A stretch of 64,000 bases of DNA from Pontibacter mucosus (GTDB lineage: Bacteria; Bacteroidota; Bacteroidia; Cytophagales; Hymenobacteraceae), in NCBI RefSeq assembly GCF_003054055.1, contig NZ_QBKI01000012.1, positions 89,250-153,249 of the forward strand, in the 5' to 3' direction. Position 1 is the first letter of the stretch, and every line of letters starts with the position of its first letter. The notes under the pieces were generated by a model. The model was not told where the DNA came from. It was given only the letters and a program-made list of their open reading frames with translations, and did not search any database. Of this stretch, positions 27,391-35,087 are shown one piece after another. The position numbers and the translations under genes are program-made.

Positions 27391-28287
27391 TTACACGTGC
27401 AGTTCGTCCCAGGTGGGTATTCTATACTTCTCACCCGGGCAAAGCAGGTGCACACACAGGTTGCGGACCGAGAAGGGCTCTCCGGTCCCGATTTCGTAGA
27501 TGTTCGTCTTGGATATACCCATGCCATCGATGATGGTGACCAGGCCGCTGCCCAATACCTCCAGCTCGCGCCCCTCCGAGACACAGATGGCGGTGTCCTC
27601 CTCCAGCCCCAGGCCGATACAGCCGGGGTTGGTGACAATGCACTGGGCCATGCGCACCAGACGTCCGCGTTCGATGAAGTGGGTGTCAATGGCTACGTTC
27701 TTGAGGAACTCCAGCCCGGTGGTGACGCGGACATCGCCCTTCAGAAAGCCTCCGTGGGTGTCTGCCTCGTAGATCATGGGGGTGGACAGGGCTGTGGCGC
27801 CCGCGCTGGTTCCGGCAATGATGATCTCTTCGTAGGTATAGCGCTCTTTCATGAGCTGCAGCAGCCTGGTGCCCCCCAGAATAGAGGTAAGCCGCAGCTG
27901 GTCGCCACCGGTAAAGTAAATCCCCGCCGCTTTCTGGATGATTTCATAGTGTTTGGGGTCCTGCGCGTCTTCGCGGGTCCGGATATCGAGCACCTCCACG
28001 TTTTCTACTCCTAGATCCTTGAAGAGCCTGGTATACTCCTTGCCTATCTCTTCGGGTATGTTGGAGGCCGTTGGTAACACCGCCACAGTAGGGCTAGTGC
28101 CCTTTAAGGCGGCAACGAAGTACTTGAGGATTTCCTCACTCTCAAAATCAACGTTGGTGGCCTGCTCCGGCTTTAGCTCTTCTCCTCCCCCCTTGCTCTC
28201 TTTTCCGCCTATTGCCAGCAGGCGCCCTTTCGGCACAGGGGCCTCACTTTTGGTTTTATGCTGTTCTGTTACCTTACGCTTTGCCAT
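27391..28287 (-). CDS. cphB: Cyanophycinase
   Basis: The 298-residue protein belongs to peptidase family S51. It has the nucleophile elbow AGTSAGATALS (Ser161), YFTGGDQLRL near residue 125 and THFIERGRLVRM near 200, matching the cyanophycinases that cut multi-L-arginyl-poly-L-aspartate into beta-Asp-Arg dipeptides. It lacks a signal peptide, so it would act in the cytoplasm. Neighbours (isoaspartyl peptidase, pentein hydrolase) would complete degradation to aspartate, ornithine/citrulline or similar. The N-terminal 20 residues are charged and low-complexity. Confidence 0.88.
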   Translation of the reverse strand: MAKRKVTEQHKTKSEAPVPKGRLLAIGGKESKGGGEELKPEQATNVDFESEEILKYFVAALKGTSPTVAVLPTASNIPEEIGKEYTRLFKDLGVENVEVLDIRTREDAQDPKHYEIIQKAAGIYFTGGDQLRLTSILGGTRLLQLMKERYTYEEIIIAGTSAGATALSTPMIYEADTHGGFLKGDVRVTTGLEFLKNVAIDTHFIERGRLVRMAQCIVTNPGCIGLGLEEDTAICVSEGRELEVLGSGLVTIIDGMGISKTNIYEIGTGEPFSVRNLCVHLLCPGEKYRIPTWDELHV

Positions 28288-28359
28288 TTAAAAATTGCTC
28301 CTTTCACGGATGGGTGAATATTTGCAAAGTTGGGTGCACTTACAAATTGAGCTGCCGGC

Positions 28360-28698
28360 TTAACGGCTGAGCTTGTCCAGGTCCTTGCCCAGGTCCCTTA
28401 CCTGCCTCATAAAGGCTTCCACTGTCTCGTCAGCATACGTACCGTAGGCGTCCGAGATGGTACCCTTGGCTCCTGTGTCTGTTTCCAGCACATACAGTAT
28501 AGCCATGTCGTCAGGGTTGCTTTCGCCCTCAAAGCGGTAGAAGTTAACGATTTGCACCTGCTCGGGCCTGAACTGCTGCTCGCCATCTATGGTGCGCAGC
28601 ACGCCTTCCTCTGCTACCCTGAAATCGAGGGTATAGCCCTCCTGGCGCACCTTCTCGAGCACCGACACCAGCGTTTTCAGTTGTCTTTTCTCTTCCAT
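28360..28698 (-). CDS. Conserved small protein (often mis-named phosphoribosylpyrophosphate synthetase)
   Basis: The start at 28698 (MEEKRQLKTLVSVLEK) is preceded by a GAGG ribosome-binding site and gives 112 residues. A longer frame to 28857 adds unlikely sequence. The segment VRQEGYTLDF...PEQVQIVNFYRFEGESNPDDMAILYVLET...DAYGTYAD is characteristic of a Bacteroidota family of unknown function that databases sometimes label phosphoribosylpyrophosphate synthetase without having its active-site motifs. It lies 72 bases upstream of the cyanophycinase gene. Confidence 0.7.
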   Translation of the reverse strand: MEEKRQLKTLVSVLEKVRQEGYTLDFRVAEEGVLRTIDGEQQFRPEQVQIVNFYRFEGESNPDDMAILYVLETDTGAKGTISDAYGTYADETVEAFMRQVRDLGKDLDKLSR

Positions 28699-29280
28699 AT
28701 CCTCGGGGTTTATAGTTTCTTGTTCCCCTCCTGATACTGCCAACAGCCCTCCAATTGTTTCACTCGGGCTGTATTCATAAAAAATGCAGCGCCGGCACAG
28801 AGTACCGGCGCTGAACTGTTTGACTTTAAACAGAAGTTTCTGGTACCAGGCGTTCATTGGGGTTGGGTATCACATGAAAGATTATGTGAAAGCCTGGTTA
28901 TAGGAAGCTATGAAAGTTTCTACCTCTCCAACGCCATCGGGAGAGAAGAAAATCCGAGAACAATGATCGTATCTTTTAATGTGAAAAAAGGGAGGACCAC
29001 CCTCAGCACCCAGATTAGGTATGGCCGCTCCCAGTTTTCACAGCCTGGTCAGTCTCGTTAAGAACACTAACCCGACAGCTCAATATTAGTAGATTTTTAC
29101 GGTTCTATACTTGGCGCAGCTACCAGCCAGGGCTACTTTACGGCTTAATACCTCTAAAATACCGGCTTACCGCAGGCACTACGTATTTACCGCAAAACAG
29201 GACCGGCTAGAAGCAGCAAGTTACGTGTGGAGGGAACCTAGCCGATTAAGGCCACACCAACCCCATATGCCCAAAACAGG
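28699..29280. other. Spacer without recognisable gene
   Basis: About 580 bases hold only two or three weak frames. One TATACTT copy lies at 29105. A short GGGAGG/CCCTC hairpin near 29000 is seen, but no riboswitch pattern. Confidence 0.35.
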
Positions 29281-29281
29281 G

Positions 29282-29332
29282 GGTGCAGAAAAGAGCAGGC
29301 TGGCCTGGCAAAGGTTCTGCCAGGCCAGCCTG
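29282..29332 (-). terminator. Rho-independent terminator of the carbonic anhydrase gene
   Basis: CAGGCTGGCCTGGCA (29296-29310) pairs perfectly over 15 bp with TGCCAGGCCAGCCTG (29318-29332). On the minus strand a CTCTTTTC tract follows. It lies about 65 bases past the stop at 29397. Confidence 0.75.
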
Positions 29333-29396
29333 CAACACGTAGATGCATCCGTATTAATTACGATGCAAAAATTATACTTAATGTGCTAAGGTGGGG

Positions 29397-30059
29397 TTAA
29401 TCCTCATAGAAGGTCACCAGGCCTGTTGCCACTTCGTAGAGGCCGCCCACTATCTTAATGCTTCCCTCCTGCTCCATGGCAGCCAGTATCGGGCTCTCCT
29501 CCCGGATGCGGCGGATGGTGTGGTGCACGTTGTTGACCGTTACGTTGTAAACGAAATCGGTATTCTTTCCGGTGCGCTCGTTTGCCGGGGTGGTGCTTTC
29601 GCTTTCGATGGCGGGCTTTACCTTGTCGAGCAGGCCGGTCAGGTGGCCCAGCTCCACGTGGTTGCAGGCGCCGTAAATGGCCCCGCAGCGGGTGTGCCCC
29701 AGCACCAGCACCAGCTTGGAGCCAGCCAGCTTGCAGGCAAATTCCATACTTCCCAGAATGTCCTCGTTGAGCACGTTACCGGCTATGCGGATGCTGAAGA
29801 TATCCCCCAGCCCCTGGTCAAAAATCAGCTCGGCTGAGGTCCGGGAGTCGATGCAACTCAGAATGGCGGCAAAAGGGAACTGCCCCTCTGAGGTTTCGTT
29901 TACCTGCTGCAGCAGGTTGCGGTTAGCCTTCAGGTTGTTGATAAAACGCTGGTTGCCCTCCTTCAGAATCTCAAGCGCTTTCTCGGGAGTCAGGTTGTTC
30001 TGGGTTTCTTGGGTATGTGTTCTCATGCGTGTTGATTGCAGGCGTTGGCTATAGTTCAT
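29397..30059 (-). CDS. Beta-class carbonic anhydrase
   Basis: The chosen start at 30059 gives 220 residues and is preceded by a GGGGCGAGAAAG leader; a long N-terminal extension in the open frame is unlikely to be translated. Zinc-ligand motif C69-x-D71-x-R73 (ILSCIDSRTS) and H122-x-x-C125 (LGHTRCGA) mark the beta class, which hydrates CO2. The family core LTPEKALEILKEGNQRF begins at about residue 23. No signal peptide is visible, so it probably acts in the cytoplasm. Confidence 0.92.
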   Translation of the reverse strand: MNYSQRLQSTRMRTHTQETQNNLTPEKALEILKEGNQRFINNLKANRNLLQQVNETSEGQFPFAAILSCIDSRTSAELIFDQGLGDIFSIRIAGNVLNEDILGSMEFACKLAGSKLVLVLGHTRCGAIYGACNHVELGHLTGLLDKVKPAIESESTTPANERTGKNTDFVYNVTVNNVHHTIRRIREESPILAAMEQEGSIKIVGGLYEVATGLVTFYED

Positions 30060-30357
30060 ACTTTCTCGCCCCTGTTTTGGTTTGCTTCTACCACAGCGCA
30101 TGCAGGATGGCGGCACTCTCGCAGGGCAGGAAAGTACGCTGTAGGTACATATGGTAAATTTACGGGCATTCCGGATCTGTATCTGGTATGCCTCCCCGGG
30201 CGTGCCGGGAAAACAATGCCGCAAGTTACTATGTAAAGCGCTTTTTACAGCACATTTATTCCAGAAGTTAAGCGGCAGGTTGTACAGCGCCTGCTTTATG
30301 GATAACTTATGCGGGCAGCCGTCAGCCTTTAGAAGACGCCGCGCGTTTAAATAATAT

Positions 30358-33018
30358 ATGAACATAACCGCCAAACTACCGGTAGCGACGCTGAAGGCCC
30401 TGGAAAAAGTGCCTGACCTTTACCTGGTTCTTTCTCCTGATTTGGAGGTGCTCACGGCATCCGATGCGCTGCTGACAGCCATGTCCGCCTCCCGAAAGAG
30501 TATGGCAGGTAAGTCTGTGGCCGATATTTTCACCGTCGGGAACGCTACTACGGCCTCTGCCGTTGAAGCCCTGCTAAACGAGGCGGTGCAAAAGGCATTG
30601 GGCCATGAGGTGCCGCAACATATCAGCCTCCTGCAAAGCCGGACGGCACAACTATGGCGGGTGCAGCCTTCGCCCGTAACAGATGAGGCCGGGGCTATAC
30701 TTTACACCATCCTCAAGCTAACCCCAGCCGGGCGGCGGGAGCACGAAACCCAGCCAAACACAGTGGATAAATACCATACCCTGTTCAACTCCATAAACCA
30801 GGGCTTCTGCATCCTGGAGCTATACTTTGATGAGCACCAGAAGCCTGTGGATTACCGCTACCTGGAGGTAAACCCTGCCTTTAAGCAGCATACTTCAATC
30901 AAAAACGCACAGGGCAAAACAATTAGGGAGCTGCTGCCAGGCATAGAGCCCTTCTGGATAGAGCAGTATGGGCAGGTGGCGCTTACCGGCCAGCCCATAC
31001 GGCTGGTGGAGGAGGTGCATGACCTGGGCATCTGGTTTGATGTGTATGCCTTCCGGATAGGCAACCCCGATGCCCATCACGTGGCCGTCCTGTTCAGTAA
31101 CATCACTGAGAAAAGGAAAGCCGAGGAAGCCCTGCGCGAGAGTGAGGACCGTTTCCGGACAGTGGTGAACCTGGTGCCGGACATGCTCTGGATAAACAAC
31201 GCTGACGGTGCTATTAGCTGGTACAGCCAGCGCTGGTATGAATACACCGGGCTTTCAGAGCAGGACTCCATAGGCTACGGATGGCTTAAGTCCTTGCACC
31301 CGGACGACCAGAAGCATGCATGGCACAACTTCACGAAGGCGGCGGAAGAAGCCAGGCCGCTCCGCCAGGAATACCGCATCCGTGACGCCGCAGGTGGGTA
31401 CAGGTGGTTTCTGGTACAGGCGCTGCCCATAAAGGACAAGGAGGGCAGGGCCTTGCAGTGGTTCGGGGCCGCCACCGACATACATGAGCACAAGCTGGCC
31501 GAGGAGGTGATTGCCAACCATAACGCCCTGCTGGAGCAGGAGGTAAGCGAACGCACGGAGGCCATGCAGGAAAGTAAGGAACTCCTGGCTTCCGTGCTCG
31601 AGAACACCTCCAGCAACATCATGGTGCTCAAAGCCATCCGGGACAGCAACGGAGAGATCATGGATTTTGAGTACGTGCTAACCAACAGTAACCTGTTGCG
31701 CGCTGCCACCCGCGACTCCCTGGTAGGCAGAAAGTTTGGCGAGGAGGCGCCGGGTGTGCTGCCCGCCGCGCTGCAAGCCAACTTTAAGGAGGTGGTTGAG
31801 CTGGGCCACGACTGGACGGGGGAAGCCCAGGTGCGTTTTGAGCACCGGGAAGTATGGTCGCAGGTGTATGCCCGCAAGTTTGACGACGGGGTGCTGGTCA
31901 CCTATTTCGATATAACGCAACTGAAGGAGGCAGAGCGGGAACTGCGCGACAACACGATGTTTATCGAGCAGATCATGGACGCCACCCCGGACTTTATCAT
32001 GGTCTTCAACCTACAAACCAACAAGGTGGATTTTGTGAACCGGAGCGCCTACCTGGGCAATGAGTTCCGCTTCCACGAGACACTCAGCCTGGATTACGCC
32101 AAGATCCTGGAACGCGCCCACCCTCAGGACAGGAAACCGCTGCACCGGTTTATAGAGCGTTTTCGTACTGCCGCCGACGGGCAGGTATACTCGCTGGAAT
32201 ACCGTGTGCTGCAGGAGGGCAAAACCGTCTGGTACCGGACAAGAGGCAAGGTTTTTAAACGCGACGCCGCCGGCACCCCCACCCACTACATCAGCGTGGT
32301 GCAGGACATCTCGGCGCTGAAGCAACTGGAGGCTGAAAATACCAGGATGCGGCTGGATCAGCAGAAGGCATTGCTGCTGGCCATCCTTCAGGCACAGGAA
32401 GAGGAGCGGCGCAGGATATCGGAGGCCCTGCACAACGGCGTGGGCCAGCAACTGTACGCAGCTAAAATCCACCTGGACCTGCTGCATGGGCAGGGCACGG
32501 CCCCTGACCCGAAAGCAGTGGCTGCCCTGGCGCAGGTAGACCACATACTGAAGCAGGCCATCAACCAAACGCGCAGCCTTTCGCATGAGCTGACACCCGC
32601 TGTGTTGGGGCAGTTTGGGCTGGAGGCCGCCTTCCACGACATCGCCAACTCGCTCAGCAGCAAAACCCTGAAGCTACAGTGCGTAGTAGCCAACCTGCCC
32701 AAAAACCTTGATAAGAACCTGCAGATAGTGCTTTACCGGATTGCCCAGGAACTGGCCAACAATGTCCTCAAACACGCCAGGGCCACCGCCGCCAGCCTGC
32801 TGCTCCGCAACGAGGACGACACCCTCATCCTTACGGCAGAGGACAATGGTGTTGGCTTTGACCCGGCTAAGCTGCCTGCCAAAGGAATCGGGCTGAGCTC
32901 TATACAAGACCGCGTAAAACTGCTGAACGGCTCCTGCAGCCTTAGCTCCTCTCCCGGCCAGGGCACCTCGGTGGAGGTCCGGCTGCCGCTTCATCCGCTG
33001 TCCCTGCAAAAAGTATAA
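30358..33018 (+). CDS. Multi-PAS sensor histidine kinase (NarL/HisKA_3 type)
   Basis: The 886-residue soluble kinase contains about five PAS-like domains (roughly 15-125, 140-255, 265-395, 405-525, 530-660), with a coiled-coil linker near 395-430. It has a HisKA_3 domain with phospho-acceptor H692 in EEERRRISEALHNGVGQQLYAAKIHLD and a HATPase domain (NNVLKHARATAAS, DNGVGFDPAKLPAKGIGLSSIQDR). This type pairs with LuxR-type regulators. The convergent gene at 33354 encodes one, so they probably form a two-component pair. The stop codon TAA is the last part of an AAGTATAA motif. The 2.2 kb before it holds no such motif. Confidence 0.9.
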   Translation: MNITAKLPVATLKALEKVPDLYLVLSPDLEVLTASDALLTAMSASRKSMAGKSVADIFTVGNATTASAVEALLNEAVQKALGHEVPQHISLLQSRTAQLWRVQPSPVTDEAGAILYTILKLTPAGRREHETQPNTVDKYHTLFNSINQGFCILELYFDEHQKPVDYRYLEVNPAFKQHTSIKNAQGKTIRELLPGIEPFWIEQYGQVALTGQPIRLVEEVHDLGIWFDVYAFRIGNPDAHHVAVLFSNITEKRKAEEALRESEDRFRTVVNLVPDMLWINNADGAISWYSQRWYEYTGLSEQDSIGYGWLKSLHPDDQKHAWHNFTKAAEEARPLRQEYRIRDAAGGYRWFLVQALPIKDKEGRALQWFGAATDIHEHKLAEEVIANHNALLEQEVSERTEAMQESKELLASVLENTSSNIMVLKAIRDSNGEIMDFEYVLTNSNLLRAATRDSLVGRKFGEEAPGVLPAALQANFKEVVELGHDWTGEAQVRFEHREVWSQVYARKFDDGVLVTYFDITQLKEAERELRDNTMFIEQIMDATPDFIMVFNLQTNKVDFVNRSAYLGNEFRFHETLSLDYAKILERAHPQDRKPLHRFIERFRTAADGQVYSLEYRVLQEGKTVWYRTRGKVFKRDAAGTPTHYISVVQDISALKQLEAENTRMRLDQQKALLLAILQAQEEERRRISEALHNGVGQQLYAAKIHLDLLHGQGTAPDPKAVAALAQVDHILKQAINQTRSLSHELTPAVLGQFGLEAAFHDIANSLSSKTLKLQCVVANLPKNLDKNLQIVLYRIAQELANNVLKHARATAASLLLRNEDDTLILTAEDNGVGFDPAKLPAKGIGLSSIQDRVKLLNGSCSLSSSPGQGTSVEVRLPLHPLSLQKV

Positions 33019-33035
33019 GTTGCGATTTATACTTT
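33008..33035. repeat. Inverted AAGTATA pair at the kinase stop codon
   Basis: The motif AAAGTATAA (ending in the TAA stop 33016-33018) and TTTATACTTT (33026-33035) are complementary and can form a hairpin with about a 7-base loop, immediately at the end of the coding region. Confidence 0.65.
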
Positions 33036-33133
33036 AAGGAAGGGGTAACCCCCTAACCCCTCCAGGGAGGGGAGTTATACTTGAAAGTAATTCCCTCCTT
33101 CGAGGCAGATCCATTACATTCCCTTAACCTTGT

Positions 33134-33210
33134 TGTCATCCTGAAAGGATCTTGGTGGCTTGTAGTAGAGGCTTAACCTACCTTCTACCAGGTTTCTTAA
33201 CAGAATGACA
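33134..33210. repeat. Short repeat-like element with TGTCATCCTG/CAGAATGACA ends
   Basis: The 77-bp stretch begins with TGTCATCCTG and ends with CAGAATGACA, inverted ends with one mismatch. Its AAAGGATCTTGG-type interior resembles dispersed intergenic repeats of Cytophagales. A second copy elsewhere is not visible in this window. Confidence 0.45.
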
Positions 33211-33283
33211 GAAAGTTTAAAGCCATTGAGTGTAGAATGAAGCAGCTCTGCTCCAAGGGGTAGGCTAGGTACAAACTAAAGCT

Positions 33284-33338
33284 ATAAAGTATAAAGCGGC
33301 GCCGGGGCTATGTACCCCGGCGCCACTTTATACTTTAT
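33284..33338. terminator. Bidirectional terminator with embedded AAGTATA pair
   Basis: A 24-base arm starting ATAAAGTATAAAG and running into GGCGCCGGGG (33284-33307) pairs with CCCCGGCGCC...CTTTATACTTTAT (33315-33338), with one mismatch and a 7-base loop. The outer part of each arm is the AAGTATA motif. It lies between the convergent kinase and regulator genes. Confidence 0.8.
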
Positions 33339-33353
33339 GCAACAGCTCTTTTG

Positions 33354-34031
33354 CTATAGCTGGTTATCAACCCCGATGATTTTGTGTTCGATGGCATACT
33401 TTATCAGGTTAGCCGTGTTCTTGGCCTGTGTTTTCTCCAGGATGTTCTGCCGGTGCGTTTCGATGGTGCGCTTGCTCGTGAAAAGCTTGTCAGCGATTTC
33501 GGCGTTGGTATAGCCCTCGGCGATGAGCGTGAGTACCTGCACCTCCCGCTTCGAGAGTTTTTTGTCGTCCAGGAGCTGGCTGGCTGCCTGGGGAACCGGT
33601 TGCGATGCCTGCTCCACCAGTTTTACCGAGATGTCCCCGCTAATGTACCTGCCCCCTCCTGCCACCAGCTTGATGGCGGCGCAAAGCTCGTCCTTGCTGG
33701 TGGTTTTAAGCAGGTAGCCTGAGGCACCGCTAGCCAGCATCTTCTGCACAAAGGGCAGGTTGTTGTGCATCGACAGGGCAATAACCTTTACTTCCGGAAA
33801 CTGACGCCCCACCGCTTCTGTGGTCTCAAAGCCATCCATTTCCGGCATGTTTATATCCATGAGCACCACATCCGCCCCGGACTCTGCCAGTTTGCTGAGC
33901 ACTTCCCTGCCGTTGTTGGCCTCGCCTATTATCTCCAGCTCCTTATCCTGCTCCAGCAGCATGCGCAAGCCCTGCCGCAAAATGATATGATCATCGGCTA
34001 TAATAACCCTTATCCGCTTCTGTCCTTCCAT
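33354..34031 (-). CDS. LuxR/NarL-family response regulator
   Basis: The 225-residue protein has a receiver domain (phospho-acceptor D59 in LMDINMPEMDG, acidic pair DD in IIADDH, Ser/Thr in LSMH, Lys in LLKTTSKDE) and a C-terminal LuxR-type helix-turn-helix (LSKREVQVLTLIAEGYTNAEIADKLFTSKRTIETHRQNIL). It is convergent to a HisKA_3 kinase that is the natural partner type, so the two probably act together. Target genes are unknown. Confidence 0.93.
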   Translation of the reverse strand: MEGQKRIRVIIADDHIILRQGLRMLLEQDKELEIIGEANNGREVLSKLAESGADVVLMDINMPEMDGFETTEAVGRQFPEVKVIALSMHNNLPFVQKMLASGASGYLLKTTSKDELCAAIKLVAGGGRYISGDISVKLVEQASQPVPQAASQLLDDKKLSKREVQVLTLIAEGYTNAEIADKLFTSKRTIETHRQNILEKTQAKNTANLIKYAIEHKIIGVDNQL

Positions 34032-34226
34032 CTACGTTTGTATACCAGATGTAAGTATACGCTTTATACTTCAATCCTGCCTAAAGAAACTATAAAGATA
34101 TACCGGGAAGCCCGGCCCTGCCAAAGCACAGGTATATCTTAGCGGCAGCGGGCAAAGTTTAACGGAAAGACAGACGGGGAAGTATAATTTATACGTTGCA
34201 GGTACCGAACCCGCTCAATTTTATAC

Positions 34227-35042
34227 TTAGCCCGAGGTAGCGGAGGCCCTCTCCCTTACCAACGTGCTGCGGTAAAGTATAAAAAGGACCGTTATCCCCA
34301 GCACTGCCAGGCCAACCCAGGCGGTAAGTATAAGCTGCGAGCTTGCTTCCATACTTAGTTCGCGGTGCTTCAGGTTAATGCCGTAAAGCGCCCACATGCC
34401 CACCAGCCCCACAAACAGGTTAGACCTGCTGATAGTGACGAATGCCACAACCAGCGTGGACACCACGATCATAATGACTGTCCAGGTTGCTGCATCCACC
34501 CCAAAGCCATTCCAGCCTAAGCCTACTAAAGCCGCGCTGATATTGGCGACTGTGGCAATAATTATCCAACCAAAGTATAAACTGAGCGGCACCTGCGTCA
34601 GCCAGCGCGAGGCTGCAGAGCGGGAATGATCAAAAATATTCAGCCGCAGGTGCATGGCCAGCAGCGTTACCAACTGGATAAGTATAAGCACCACCGACAC
34701 CAGTAGCCACTCGTTTACCCAGGCGATGGTCCAGAGGCCGGTGGCCAGGTTGTTCCCTATAAACAGGTAGCCCAGCCGCTGCAGGTCTGCGTTTGCCTCA
34801 TGGTGGGCCGGCTCTTTAAAGGCTTTAAGTAGATGATAGATACAGAAGGCGGACAGCGCCAGGTAAATCACGCCCCAGATGGAGAAGGTAATGCCCGCAG
34901 GCGTAAAAAGCGCCGGATACTTGTCCGACACATCGCCGATGGTCTGGTTATTAAAAAGCTTTAGCTGTGTTAGCTGCGAGGGCACTAAATGCACCAGAAA
35001 GAACAGGGCATTCAGCAGAGCCAGTGTTTTGCTATTTTTCAT
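34227..35042 (-). CDS. TspO/MBR-like tryptophan-rich membrane protein
   Basis: The 271-residue protein has seven or eight membrane segments. PAGITFSIWGVIYLAL, PLSLYFGWIIIATVANISAAL and NLATGLWTIAWVNEWLL recall the TspO/MBR (translocator) family with its conserved Pro and Trp residues, but it is about 100 residues longer than TspO. It may bind porphyrins or other small hydrophobic ligands (inference). Six AAGTATA-type motifs lie within or next to it. Confidence 0.72.
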   Translation of the reverse strand: MKNSKTLALLNALFFLVHLVPSQLTQLKLFNNQTIGDVSDKYPALFTPAGITFSIWGVIYLALSAFCIYHLLKAFKEPAHHEANADLQRLGYLFIGNNLATGLWTIAWVNEWLLVSVVLILIQLVTLLAMHLRLNIFDHSRSAASRWLTQVPLSLYFGWIIIATVANISAALVGLGWNGFGVDAATWTVIMIVVSTLVVAFVTISRSNLFVGLVGMWALYGINLKHRELSMEASSQLILTAWVGLAVLGITVLFILYRSTLVRERASATSG

Positions 35043-35087
35043 AGTATAGGTGCATGGTGCTTCAGGTTTATACTTTACGCAAGACTT

